From positions 1-36,604 of the forward strand of contig JAEEGT010000134.1 of the NCBI GenBank assembly GCA_016280465.1: a stretch of DNA of 36,604 bases, in the 5' to 3' direction. The position numbers were made by a program, and so were the translations under genes. Under the pieces are notes generated by a model, which saw only the letters and a list, made by a program, of their open reading frames with translations, did no database searches and had not been told where the DNA came from. Shown here piece after piece: positions 7,827 through 17,085 of the stretch; the stretch's first letter is position 1, and every line of letters begins with the position of its first letter. This DNA comes from Lachnospiraceae bacterium. Lineage in GTDB: Bacteria; Bacillota; Clostridia; Lachnospirales; Lachnospiraceae.

Positions 7827-10800
7827 ATGCGGGAGATCGTAGACAGAATTTTAAGCGGAAAATTTGATTACGAGAAGGGTTCTTTGGAGATCTCTTCTCC
7901 GAAGATCGAACTTTCTTTGTGCCCGGGGGACGTTTATACGGGCAGCTTTTTCGTGTCCGGCACCGGAAATCGCCTTACGGAGGGACACCTTTATTCCAAT
8001 GACATCCGACTGGAACTCATAACGGATTCTTTTTCCGGACCCAGTCAGGAGATCGGCTATACCTTCTCTGCCATGGGCCTCGAAGAAGGCGACGTGGTCC
8101 AGGGAGATATCTATATCATTTCAAACCAGGGCGAGTACTATCTGCCCTACACAGTCACTGTTCAGAACAAGGTCATCGATTCCAGTCTCGGAAGCATCAG
8201 AAACCTTTTCCATTTCACCAATCTGGCCAAAGCAAACTGGGAAGAAGCGGTCAAGCTTTTCTATTCCGACAACTTCATTTCCGTATTCAACGGTGCCGAC
8301 AAGCGCTACAGAAAGACCTATCTGGGCCTTTCCAAGTATTACGGCAACGAACAGAATGTGGAAGAGTTTCTTCTTGCCATAAATAAAAAGCACGCGGTGG
8401 AATATATCTGCGATACCGAGAACATTACCGTCAGGGATCCCGAAGGCACGGTGGAAGAGCGTATTTCCGTGACCAGGAACGGCTGGGGCTATACCAGGCT
8501 CTATGTCTACACCGATGCGGATTTTATCACCCTTCACAAGACAGAGATCACCGACAGCGATTTCCTTGGTAATTACTTAAGCTTCCCCTTTGAGATCGAT
8601 TCCTCAAAACTCCATGTGGGCAATGATTTTGGCACCATAACCTTCAGAAATTCCTATGTTTCTTTTTCCGTAAAGGTCACCGTGGCGGGAGAGAGCGTAA
8701 ACCGTCAGGATTTCTCAAAATATCTGGAACTCTGGCACCTGCGTCTGGATCTTATGACTTATTTCGAAGCCTTCCGGATGAAAAAGATCTCCATGGACAA
8801 GTGGCTTTCGGAATCAAAGCAGATCGTTGACCGGATGCTTACCGTCAATGACCGGATGACCCTTGCGCGTCTTTACAAAGCGCAGATCCTGCTTACGGAA
8901 GAGCGTTACAACGAAGCCAAGTGGATCCTGGACCAGATAGAGACGGAATTTCTGGAGAGCAAGCGCTACAATTCCCCTTCCTGGGCATATTATCTTTACC
9001 TTACCACCCTTTATAACCGCGATGAGACCTATGTGGATGAGATAACCGCAGAGGTTGAGAATATATACCTTAAGGACCCGGGTGCCGCTGAGGTGGCATG
9101 GCTCCTTTTATACCTTTCCGAGGAATATGTACTGAGTCCTTCACGTAAGTGGCTGTTCATCGAGCGTCAGGTGACGGAGCTTAACTGCTCAAGTCCTTTC
9201 CTCTACATCGAGGCGTTAAACCTTCTTTTTGCCGATCCTTCAATGCTGGTAAAGCTGGGAAGGTTTGAACTCATACTCATGCGCTATGCGGCAAAGAACG
9301 ATCTTATCGACGAGGAACTGGCCCGGCAGTTTGTTTATGTGGCCCTTAAGGAACACAATTATTCCGATGCGGTTTATGAGATCTTAAAGACCTGCTACGA
9401 CGTTTCTCCCACGGATGAGACCATCCGGGCCATATGCGAACTCCTTATCCTGGGGGATAAGACCGGTGAGGAATATTACCCCTGGTATCTTGCGGCCATA
9501 GAGCGTGAACTCAGGATCACAAAGCTTTACGAATACTATGTAAATTCCCTGGATCTTAACAAGGAATATGCCATCCCCAAGATGGTTTATCTGTACTTTT
9601 CCTACGAAAGCTCCCTTGAATGGGAGAGGGCCGCATATATCTATGCAAGAGTTGTGGCGTTAAGGAGCGAGATGCCCGAAGTCTACGATAACTATCGTGA
9701 CAGGATGGAGCGTTTCGTTACCTCCGAAATGTTTGAGGGTCATATCAACAGGGATCTGGCACAGCTTTACAGGTTTATCCTGCCGGATTTTGCACTGACG
9801 GAAGATATGAGCACAGCCCTTGCAAAGATCCTGTTTGTGCAGAGGGTCCAGGTAAACAGCGACGATATTTCCGCCGTGGCAATATACCACAGCAAGGAGA
9901 ATACCGAGTCTGTCTATCCCGTTACCAACCGGGTAGCCTATGTGCCCATTTATGACAGGGATTATACCCTTGTCTTCGAGGACAGACTTTCAAACAGATA
10001 TATAAAGAGCGTGGATTACGAGCTTGAGAAGCTTATCGTTCCCGGCAAGCTTTCGGAGATGATCCTTTCCGATGTGAAGGACAATCTTGAGTTTGACGTT
10101 TATGTGTGCGAAAGCAGGGTGGATTCACAGCTCATCACCGAAGAAAACAGGGAAAGATACAGGCATATCCTGGAATCTCCCCTTATAGACGCTGATTACA
10201 AGAACGAAGTCCGCAACAATCTGATGCAGTATTATTTCTACAACGACCGCATCAGGGAACTGGACGAAGTTCTCAACGAAACCGAACCCAGAGGCCTTAC
10301 AAGAGCGGTCCGCAGCCAGGTCATCAGATATATGGTGCTTCGCGGTATGTTCGACAAGGCCATCGAATGGGTGACAGCCTACGGTATCGAGGAAGTGGAG
10401 CCCAAGGATCTTGTGAAGCTTTGCTCCAAACTCATAAGCCGTGACGAATTTACGGAATCCCCTGCCGTCACCAGGATCGCAGCCTCCATTTTCTTTAAGG
10501 GCAAGTACGATGAGATCATGCTTAAATACCTGGTGGCTTACTACCACGGCATGACCAGGGACATGCGCAAGCTCTTCAAGGCTGCCGAGAATTTCGACCT
10601 GGACCTTTACACCATGTGTGAGAACATGCTGGTACAGATGCTTTATACCGGCTACTATGTTCCCGAAAGAATGGACATCTACAAGCGCTTCGTCAAAGGC
10701 GGTGCTTCCCTTGATATCCGCAGAGCTTTTCTTTCCGAGTGTGCTTTTGAATTCTTTGTAAAAGAACAGGTCATGGAAGGCTATGTATTCGAGGAGATCG

Positions 10801-11390
10801 CAAGGCTTGAGATGTGCGGGGAGAAGATGCTCACCGTATGTAAACTGGCATATCTGAAGTACTATTCCGAATATCCCGCTTCCAAGGATGATACGGCAGG
10901 CGAGATCATCGTAAAATACCTTAACGAACTGCTGGACGAAGGTATCTACATGTCCTTCTTTAAGGAGTTTTTGTCCAAAGAACCCAGACTCCTGGGATTC
11001 TCTGACAAGACGGTCATCGAATACAAGACCGAACCCGGCAGAAGGGTTTATATCCATTACATCATTGAAAATGACGATGACACCGGCGGCGAGTACATGA
11101 CGGAGGAAATGCCCGATATCTACGGCGGAGTCCATGCCAAGTCCTTTGTACTGTTCTTCGGCGAGAACCTGCTTTACTACGTGACGGAGACCACTGAAGC
11201 GGAAGAACTCCTTACGGAAAGCGGCAATATCTCAAAGAGCGATATAAGCGAGAGCCCCGACAGCCGGTTCAATCAGATCAACGATATAGCCATTGCAAAG
11301 ACTCTGGGAGATTTCGACACGGTGGACAATCTTCTGTACGAGTACTACAAACACGACTACGTGGTCAAGAGAATGTTTAAGTTACAATAG
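7827..11390 (+). CDS. Large conserved protein of unknown function (DUF5717-like), beta domain plus helical repeats
   Basis: An 1187-residue protein that I recognise only as resembling a large uncharacterised Lachnospiraceae family (I recall DUF5717). There is no signal peptide or membrane segment, so it should be cytoplasmic. Residues about 20-125 look like a beta-sandwich (CPGDVYTGSFFVSGTG ... GEYYLPYTVTV). From about 130 onward are repeated helical pairs of TPR/HEAT type, for example LARLYKAQILLTEERYNEAK. A second beta-rich patch lies near 700-745 (VAYVPIYDRDYTLVFED) and a third near 1065-1125 before a final helical stretch. This architecture suits a scaffold. I chose ATG 7827; GTG 7821 is an alternative, and both have a weak GGCGG upstream. 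The next gene follows after 12 bases. Confidence 0.8.
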   Translation: MREIVDRILSGKFDYEKGSLEISSPKIELSLCPGDVYTGSFFVSGTGNRLTEGHLYSNDIRLELITDSFSGPSQEIGYTFSAMGLEEGDVVQGDIYIISNQGEYYLPYTVTVQNKVIDSSLGSIRNLFHFTNLAKANWEEAVKLFYSDNFISVFNGADKRYRKTYLGLSKYYGNEQNVEEFLLAINKKHAVEYICDTENITVRDPEGTVEERISVTRNGWGYTRLYVYTDADFITLHKTEITDSDFLGNYLSFPFEIDSSKLHVGNDFGTITFRNSYVSFSVKVTVAGESVNRQDFSKYLELWHLRLDLMTYFEAFRMKKISMDKWLSESKQIVDRMLTVNDRMTLARLYKAQILLTEERYNEAKWILDQIETEFLESKRYNSPSWAYYLYLTTLYNRDETYVDEITAEVENIYLKDPGAAEVAWLLLYLSEEYVLSPSRKWLFIERQVTELNCSSPFLYIEALNLLFADPSMLVKLGRFELILMRYAAKNDLIDEELARQFVYVALKEHNYSDAVYEILKTCYDVSPTDETIRAICELLILGDKTGEEYYPWYLAAIERELRITKLYEYYVNSLDLNKEYAIPKMVYLYFSYESSLEWERAAYIYARVVALRSEMPEVYDNYRDRMERFVTSEMFEGHINRDLAQLYRFILPDFALTEDMSTALAKILFVQRVQVNSDDISAVAIYHSKENTESVYPVTNRVAYVPIYDRDYTLVFEDRLSNRYIKSVDYELEKLIVPGKLSEMILSDVKDNLEFDVYVCESRVDSQLITEENRERYRHILESPLIDADYKNEVRNNLMQYYFYNDRIRELDEVLNETEPRGLTRAVRSQVIRYMVLRGMFDKAIEWVTAYGIEEVEPKDLVKLCSKLISRDEFTESPAVTRIAASIFFKGKYDEIMLKYLVAYYHGMTRDMRKLFKAAENFDLDLYTMCENMLVQMLYTGYYVPERMDIYKRFVKGGASLDIRRAFLSECAFEFFVKEQVMEGYVFEEIARLEMCGEKMLTVCKLAYLKYYSEYPASKDDTAGEIIVKYLNELLDEGIYMSFFKEFLSKEPRLLGFSDKTVIEYKTEPGRRVYIHYIIENDDDTGGEYMTEEMPDIYGGVHAKSFVLFFGENLLYYVTETTEAEELLTESGNISKSDISESPDSRFNQINDIAIAKTLGDFDTVDNLLYEYYKHDYVVKRMFKLQ

Positions 11391-11402
11391 GCGGTTAAAC
11401 AG

Positions 11403-12707
11403 TTGGATATTTCAGTTAACGACGCAAAAAGCAAAAAGACAAGAGAGATAGCCGTAGGATTTGATCTTACGGACACCTATTCCCAGATCAGTTTCGGTCC
11501 TGCGGACACGGAAGAGGTCAACACTCTTTCCATGGTTCCCGGTGGGGCCAGCTACCTGATCCCCACTGTGCTGTTTAGAAGAAGGGAAGTTAACCAGTGG
11601 TATGCGGGTATCGATGCCGTAAAGAACTCCGATCAGGACGGCTTTGTGGTGGACCGGCTTTTGTCAAAGGCCGCTGCAGGGGAGGAGATCGTCCTCGGCT
11701 CCGAGCATTACAGACCTTCTGCCCTTATCGCTCTTTTCATGCGGCGTGTGCTTTCTCTTTTGAGTGTTGTGGAGCCGGTGAACAGGATCAAATCCTTCAT
11801 GATCACCGTGGATTCCCTTGACAACAATATGGCTGCGACCCTTACGGAAGCGGTGGCGTCCCTTAACTTAAGCACCGACAGGGTCTTCTTCCAGAGCCAC
11901 ATGGAAAGCTTTTATTATTACAACATCTACCAGCCGGAGGTCCTTTGGGGACACAACGTGCTTTTGCTGGACTTTTCTTCGGACAATCTTAAGTCCTTAA
12001 GGCTTGAATGCAACAAGAAGACAACTCCTGTGGTGGCCTTTATAGATCCGGGAAACTATCCTTCCTTTAAGATCTCGGAGTACAAAGACTGCGTTCCCGA
12101 TTCCCCCGAAGCCAAAGCGGGAGACATGAAGCTTTGCTCCATTATCAACGAGCTTATCGAGAACCGGATCATTTCCGCCGTATACTTCATCGGCGACGGC
12201 TTTAACAGGGAACTTTTCAAAGAGTCCGTTAAGCTTTTGTGCGCCAAGGGACGTGTGTTCGAAGGCAATAACCTGTATTCGAAGGGCGCCTGCTATGCCG
12301 CAAAGAACAAGCTTTACAGGACCATACTCAGCGATAACCATGTTTTCCTTGGCAATGACAAGTTAAAGGCCAATGTGGGCATCAATGTCCTGCGCCGGGG
12401 TAACGTATCCTACATGCCACTGCTGGATGCGGGAGTAAACTGGTTCGAGGCAAAAAATCACTGCAACATCATCCTGAATCAGGGTAACAAGCTTTCTTTT
12501 GTCATAACTCCCATGACGGGTAAGAATCCCGAGGTGGTGGATATCACCCTGGGAGATCTTCCGAAGCGCCCTCCCAAGACCACCAGACTTGAGATCACGG
12601 TGCGCATGCAGTCTGAGAGCAAACTGGAAGTCAAGGTAAAGGATCTTGGCTTCGGAGAACTGTTCCCCATGAGCGGACTTGAGTGGAATGAGGTGATCAA
12701 CATATGA
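11403..12707 (+). CDS. Compact Hsp70/actin-fold protein with degenerate nucleotide motifs (DUF5716-like)
   Basis: A 434-residue protein with the order of DnaK segments. AVGFDLTDTYSQISF (17-31) stands for phosphate loop 1; YLIPTVLFRR and QWYAGIDAVKN match the DnaK TPSVVAF/GQPAKRQ region; SFMITVDSLDNNMAATLTEA and ESFYYYNIYQ match the VPAYF and NEPTAAALAYG segments; LLLDFSSDN (187-194) replaces the glycine-rich second loop; VYFIGDGFNRELFK (260-273) replaces the VGGSTR segment. The last about 110 residues resemble the substrate-binding beta domain (LEITVRMQSESKLEVKVKDL), with no helical lid. ATPase activity is doubtful. The likely start is TTG 11403, with AGGCGG eight bases upstream. It overlaps the next gene by four bases. 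I recall the family as DUF5716. Confidence 0.78.
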   Translation: MDISVNDAKSKKTREIAVGFDLTDTYSQISFGPADTEEVNTLSMVPGGASYLIPTVLFRRREVNQWYAGIDAVKNSDQDGFVVDRLLSKAAAGEEIVLGSEHYRPSALIALFMRRVLSLLSVVEPVNRIKSFMITVDSLDNNMAATLTEAVASLNLSTDRVFFQSHMESFYYYNIYQPEVLWGHNVLLLDFSSDNLKSLRLECNKKTTPVVAFIDPGNYPSFKISEYKDCVPDSPEAKAGDMKLCSIINELIENRIISAVYFIGDGFNRELFKESVKLLCAKGRVFEGNNLYSKGACYAAKNKLYRTILSDNHVFLGNDKLKANVGINVLRRGNVSYMPLLDAGVNWFEAKNHCNIILNQGNKLSFVITPMTGKNPEVVDITLGDLPKRPPKTTRLEITVRMQSESKLEVKVKDLGFGELFPMSGLEWNEVINI

Positions 12708-13561
12708 TCTGTCAGGCACTTGACTGCGTGGGCAAAGTTGCAAAGACACCTTTCTATTTTGAAAAAGTGTATGTCAATCTCTATTCCGTTGAGGAACTTT
12801 GCTACGTTCTTTATGAAAATGCCTTTCTTATCGACAACGACATAGTGAACCGTGAACTGGCGGACTGGATATACAATCAGCTGGGGCTCACGGAGCTGGC
12901 GGGATCTCTTTACACCCTCATAAATCAGAATGCCCAGGCGGTGGCCTTTGTGGGCACCATCCTTGATTACGTGGGCTTTTACAGCAAAGATGAGATCGAG
13001 AAGGTTGAGAGCATCCTTCGCATGAACGTCTCCATGAGTGTTTTCGAAAAGTGGAAGGCCAAAGCGGATTTTCTTCTTGAAAACAGACATTACAGACTGG
13101 CGGTCAAAGAGTACAGGCACGTGCTGGATTCCCTTTCCGACGATGAGACCGCATTAAAGAGCAAGATCTACAACAACATGGGCGTGGCCTTTATGGCCCT
13201 TTATCTTGCGGCGGATGCTGCGGAGTGCTTTAAGAATGCCTATGAGATCGATCCGGGCAATGAGGAGGCTTACGGTCACTATCTTGCGGCCATGAGACTG
13301 AGACTCTCGGACGACGATTATATCAAGCTCATTGCCTCACAACAGGAGGCTTATAAGCAGAGCATCGGCATCGAAAGCCGGTTTGAAGAAGCAAAGAATT
13401 CTTTTGAAAGCAGCGACAGAGCCAGGAGCATGCGTGATCTTTTCGCATTGAAGGATACCGGCAACGCATCCCTTTACTACGAAGAGATAGGCCGCATGAC
13501 CGAGAAACTTAAGGCAGATTACAGAGACGTCGTGTTAGAGGGCGACGAAGCGGGTAACTAA
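12704..13561 (+). CDS. TPR-repeat protein of the four-gene unknown module
   Basis: A 285-residue soluble protein that begins at the ATGA overlap with the Hsp70-like gene, implying coupled translation. Residues 1-110 are helical with the motif VNLYSVEELCYVLYENAF. Residues about 125-195 carry two TPR-like units, the clearest being YNNMGVAFMALYLAADAAE followed by CFKNAYEIDPGNEEAYGHY. The C terminus is a charged, probably coiled-coil stretch (KSFESSDRARSMRDL region onward). TPR units bind partner proteins or peptide tails. With an Hsp70-like neighbour a cochaperone or adaptor role is a natural guess, but there is no direct evidence. Specific family not recognised. Confidence 0.78.
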   Translation: MICQALDCVGKVAKTPFYFEKVYVNLYSVEELCYVLYENAFLIDNDIVNRELADWIYNQLGLTELAGSLYTLINQNAQAVAFVGTILDYVGFYSKDEIEKVESILRMNVSMSVFEKWKAKADFLLENRHYRLAVKEYRHVLDSLSDDETALKSKIYNNMGVAFMALYLAADAAECFKNAYEIDPGNEEAYGHYLAAMRLRLSDDDYIKLIASQQEAYKQSIGIESRFEEAKNSFESSDRARSMRDLFALKDTGNASLYYEEIGRMTEKLKADYRDVVLEGDEAGN

Positions 13562-13564
13562 CTT

Positions 13565-14737
13565 ATGGGATTTTGGAAGAATCTTTTCAGGCGAAAGAAA
13601 ATAAAAGACTTCGACCTTACGGATTACGAAGCTGAGGGCAAGGTTTGGGAAGACAAATCCTCGTTGAACTTTAAAGACCCCGTGTTGCGGGAGCAGTATG
13701 TGATGAACTGCCTCGACGAGATGCACGAGGCCTCTTCGGAGCTGGATCGCATCAATGCGGAGTATGCTCTTGTGACTTCGTACCTCACCGACATGGAAGA
13801 CATAGAGAACCTTCCCAAGGAGGACAAGGAACAGATAGAGCACATCGCAAGGCACATCCACGATCTTCGTAAGACCCACGATGACTACGTGCTTAAGCCA
13901 AGCCTCATGACCGAAGCGGAGTTTAACCGCATGGCGGCCATGGAAGAGGAAGCCAAGGAAGGCATCGCAAAGCTTACCGAGCAGGAAAGCTACAGGGAGA
14001 AGGTCAAGAGCGACTTAAACCGTATCGACAAGGAACGCTCCGCCTACGATTACCGCAGGAGAGAGGTTGCTTCCTCCATAGAGAATTACAGGACTTTCGT
14101 GACCATTGCACTGTTTACGGCGGCGGTACTGATCCTTCTTTTGCTGGCGCTGGATTTTCTCACGAACCTTGACGTGAACTACGGTTATTATGCCACCATA
14201 ATCATATTTGCGGTGGCCCTGACGGTGCTCTATGTCAAATATACGGACCGTGTTTCCGAGAAAAAACGGATCGACAATACGGCCAACGAACTTATTCTTC
14301 TTGAAAATAAAGTCAAAATACGATATGTTAACAACCGTAACCTTCTTGACTATCTTTACACCAAGTATGATGTTGGAAGTGCGGGAGAGTTAAAGAGCCT
14401 TTACGAACGCTACGCCAAAGAAAAGGAAGACCGCAGGAATTTCGAGCGCAACGAAGCGGTCTATGAGGATGAAATGGCCAGGCTTGTAAGGGCGCTTAAG
14501 AACCAGAAGATCGTGACCCCGGAGATCTGGATCCACCAGACCGACGCGCTTTACGATTCCAGGGAAATGGTGGAGATCCGTCACAGACTCATCGGACGCC
14601 GCCAGAAATTAAGAAAACAGCTTGAATACAACGAGAAGATCGCCGTGGACAACGGTGACGAGATCAAGCGGATAATCAAAGAATACCCCGAGTCCGCGGA
14701 TTCGATCCTAAGACTTGTGGAACAATACGAACGTTAA
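13565..14737 (+). CDS. Two-TM membrane protein with flanking coiled coils
   Basis: A 390-residue protein starting three bases after the TPR gene. The N terminus is basic (MGFWKNLFRRKKIKDF). Residues about 50-175 and 230-385 are highly charged, heptad-like helices, for example QIEHIARHIHDLRKTHDDY and YEDEMARLVRALKN. Two hydrophobic segments lie at about 178-199 and 207-226 with a short loop between them, so both long coiled coils should be on the same side of the membrane, most likely the cytoplasm given the basic flanks. It has no recognisable catalytic domain. As the only membrane member of the module it could anchor the three soluble neighbours. purB starts 11 bases later. Confidence 0.78.
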   Translation: MGFWKNLFRRKKIKDFDLTDYEAEGKVWEDKSSLNFKDPVLREQYVMNCLDEMHEASSELDRINAEYALVTSYLTDMEDIENLPKEDKEQIEHIARHIHDLRKTHDDYVLKPSLMTEAEFNRMAAMEEEAKEGIAKLTEQESYREKVKSDLNRIDKERSAYDYRRREVASSIENYRTFVTIALFTAAVLILLLLALDFLTNLDVNYGYYATIIIFAVALTVLYVKYTDRVSEKKRIDNTANELILLENKVKIRYVNNRNLLDYLYTKYDVGSAGELKSLYERYAKEKEDRRNFERNEAVYEDEMARLVRALKNQKIVTPEIWIHQTDALYDSREMVEIRHRLIGRRQKLRKQLEYNEKIAVDNGDEIKRIIKEYPESADSILRLVEQYER

Positions 14738-14748
14738 AGGAGATCAAC

Positions 14749-16182
14749 ATGGCAACAGACGTTTATCAGAGCCCCCTTTCGGAGCGCTATGCAAGCAAGG
14801 AGATGCAGTATATCTTTTCTCCGGACATGAAATTCAAGACCTGGAGAAAACTCTGGATCGCTCTTGCAGAGACGGAAAAAGAACTGGGACTCAACATTAC
14901 CGACGAGCAGATCGCGGAATTGAAGGCTCACGCCGAGGACATCAATTACGATGTGGCCAAGGCAAGAGAAAAGGAAGTGCGTCACGACGTCATGAGTCAT
15001 GTGTATGCATACGGTGTTCAGTGCCCCAAGGCCAAGGGTATCATCCATCTTGGCGCCACCAGCTGCTATGTTGGGGACAACACGGACATCATCGTTATGA
15101 ACGAGGCTTTGAAGCTTGTTAAAAAGAAACTGGTGAATGTTATCTCAAAGCTTGCCTCCTTCATCGAAGAGAACAAGGCTGTACCTACCCTTGCTTTTAC
15201 CCATTTTCAGCCTGCTCAGCCCACTACCGTAGGCAAGCGCGCAACTCTTTGGACCCAGGAATTCATGATGGACCTTGAGGATCTTGACTATGTACAGTCC
15301 ACCTTAAAGCTTCTTGGTTCCAAGGGAACCACCGGTACCCAGGCTTCCTTCCTGGAACTCTTTGAGGGCGACGAAGAAAAGATCGACAGGATCGATCCCA
15401 TGATCGCAGAGAAGATGGGCTTTAAGGCCTGCTATCCCGTATCCGGACAGACCTATTCCAGAAAGGTGGATACAAGAGTCCTTAACATCCTTGCGGGGAT
15501 CGCTGCCAGCGCTCACAAGATGTCCAACGACATCCGCCTGCTCCAGCACCTTAAGGAAGTGGAGGAGCCCTTCGAAAAGAGCCAGATAGGATCTTCCGCC
15601 ATGGCTTACAAGAGAAATCCCATGAGAAGCGAACGTATCGCTTCCCTTTCAAGATATGTGATCATCGATGCGCTGAATCCCGCCATCACCAGCGCTACCC
15701 AGTGGTTTGAAAGGACCCTGGACGATTCCGCCAACAAGCGTCTTTCCATACCCGAAGGCTTCCTTGCCATCGACGGCATCCTGGATCTTTGCCTCAACGT
15801 GGTGGACGGCCTGGTGGTATATCCCAAGGTTATAGACAAGCACTTGATGAGCGAGCTTCCTTTCATGGCTACCGAGAATATCATGATGGATGCGGTCAAA
15901 GCAGGCGGAGACCGACAGGAACTTCACGAAAAAATCCGTACCCTTTCCATGGAAGCGGGCAAGCGTGTTAAATCCGAAGGCCTTGACAACAACCTTCTTG
16001 AGCTTATCGCAGAGGATGAAGCCTTCGGCATGAGCCTTGCGGAACTGAAACTCCTTATGGAGCCTTCAAAGTATGTAGGTCGCGCCACCACCCAGTGCGA
16101 GGCTTATCTTGAAAAGTTTGTAAAGCCCGTGCTTTCTGCGAATGCCGAACTTCTCGGTCTCAAAGCCGAGATCAACGTATAA
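14749..16182 (+). CDS. purB: Adenylosuccinate lyase
   Basis: A 477-residue member of the fumarase/aspartase superfamily catalysing two fumarate-releasing steps of purine synthesis (SAICAR to AICAR and adenylosuccinate to AMP). The signature GSSAMAYKRNPMRSE lies at residues 281-295, with the mobile-loop catalytic Ser at 282/283. GATSCYVGDNTD, LAFTHFQPAQPTTVGKR and KGTTGTQASF are also present. A strong AAAGGAG precedes the ATG. The closeness to the membrane coiled-coil gene (11 bases) suggests that this housekeeping gene is read from the same transcript as the unknown module, which would tie the module to actively expressed loci. Confidence 0.96.
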   Translation: MATDVYQSPLSERYASKEMQYIFSPDMKFKTWRKLWIALAETEKELGLNITDEQIAELKAHAEDINYDVAKAREKEVRHDVMSHVYAYGVQCPKAKGIIHLGATSCYVGDNTDIIVMNEALKLVKKKLVNVISKLASFIEENKAVPTLAFTHFQPAQPTTVGKRATLWTQEFMMDLEDLDYVQSTLKLLGSKGTTGTQASFLELFEGDEEKIDRIDPMIAEKMGFKACYPVSGQTYSRKVDTRVLNILAGIAASAHKMSNDIRLLQHLKEVEEPFEKSQIGSSAMAYKRNPMRSERIASLSRYVIIDALNPAITSATQWFERTLDDSANKRLSIPEGFLAIDGILDLCLNVVDGLVVYPKVIDKHLMSELPFMATENIMMDAVKAGGDRQELHEKIRTLSMEAGKRVKSEGLDNNLLELIAEDEAFGMSLAELKLLMEPSKYVGRATTQCEAYLEKFVKPVLSANAELLGLKAEINV

Positions 16183-16184
16183 AT

Positions 16185-16207
16185 GTCCGGTCGTTGTTTT
16201 GACGGAC
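16185..16207 (+). other. Hairpin in the purB-HAD gap
   Basis: GTCCG(G)TC pairs GACGGAC with one bulged G and an eight-base loop GTTGTTTT. There is no T-tract after the stem, so it is probably not a terminator. It may be a processing or stability element between purB and the HAD gene. GGGAG of the next RBS follows directly. Confidence 0.35.
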
Positions 16208-16220
16208 GGGAGTTATCTTT

Positions 16221-17084
16221 ATGATCAGGAATATAGTTTTTGATATAGGCAATGTGCTGGTGAACTTCGGCTGGCGCGAACATTTTGAGAGGCACGGTGT
16301 TACCGGCGAGACTTTTGACCGTGTGGTAAAAGCAACCGTCATGTCGCCCCTTTGGAACGAAGTGGACAGGGGCGTAAAGTCCGATGACGAACTCATGGAA
16401 CTTTTTGTCGCTAACGATCCCGGAGTCGAAGATGGGATCAGGGCCGTTCTTTCCGACATAACAGGGATGCTCACCCAGTTTGAATACGCCAAGGGCTGGA
16501 TAATCGATCTTCAGCGTCGGGGTTATAAGGTTTACTGTCTTTCCAACATGTCTTACAAGGCCTGCAGGGAGTGCGCCGATGCCCTGGATTTCCTTCCCAT
16601 GCTGGACGGATATATACTCAGTTGCGATGTTAAGCTTTGCAAACCGGAGCCCGAGATCTACAAGGCTTTATTCGATAAATATTCTTTAAAGCCCGAGGAG
16701 TGCATTTTCCTCGATGACCTTGAAAAGAATATCGCAGCCGCAAAGGCCGCAGGTATGCACGGTGTTGTCTTTAAGGATCTTAAGTCTGCGGATGGAGAGA
16801 TCCGGAAGATCACCGAAGCCGAGGGCGGGATTGCAAGGCCCAAATACAGTAAGGCACAAAGAACGGCGGCCCTTGTTACGGTAGCACTTATCGTTCTTTT
16901 ATATCTTGTGACACTGATCCTTTCTTTTTTCAATTCGGACGTCGCAAGGCATATGTTCAGGATCTGCCTGGGATTTACCCTTTTCGGTCCCATCCTGGCA
17001 TGGATCTATATATGGATCGTGGGTAAGCTCACAAGGAAACATACCATAGCGGATTTTGACTTTTTTGTGGACAAAGATAAGTAG
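16221..17084 (+). CDS. HAD-superfamily hydrolase with a C-terminal two-TM tail
   Basis: A 287-residue protein. Residues 1-200 are a HAD phosphatase of the YihX-like group: nucleophile motif FDIGNVLVNF (D8), LSNMS for motif II (S108), KLCKPEPEIY for motif III (K141) and FLDDLEKN for motif IV (D165, D166), with a small helical cap between motifs I and II. The last 75 residues are unusual for this family: two hydrophobic segments at about 214-236 and 245-268 and a short charged tail, which should tether the enzyme to the membrane. Substrate unknown; YihX relatives act on sugar phosphates such as glucose-1-phosphate. It lies 38 bases after purB. Confidence 0.85.
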   Translation: MIRNIVFDIGNVLVNFGWREHFERHGVTGETFDRVVKATVMSPLWNEVDRGVKSDDELMELFVANDPGVEDGIRAVLSDITGMLTQFEYAKGWIIDLQRRGYKVYCLSNMSYKACRECADALDFLPMLDGYILSCDVKLCKPEPEIYKALFDKYSLKPEECIFLDDLEKNIAAAKAAGMHGVVFKDLKSADGEIRKITEAEGGIARPKYSKAQRTAALVTVALIVLLYLVTLILSFFNSDVARHMFRICLGFTLFGPILAWIYIWIVGKLTRKHTIADFDFFVDKDK

Positions 17085-17085
17085 G

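Noticed and set aside
10125-11135. 336-codon open frame on the - strand
   Set aside because: Antisense to the 1187-residue gene and rich in His/Val/Leu as typical of shadows; no RBS or promoter seen.
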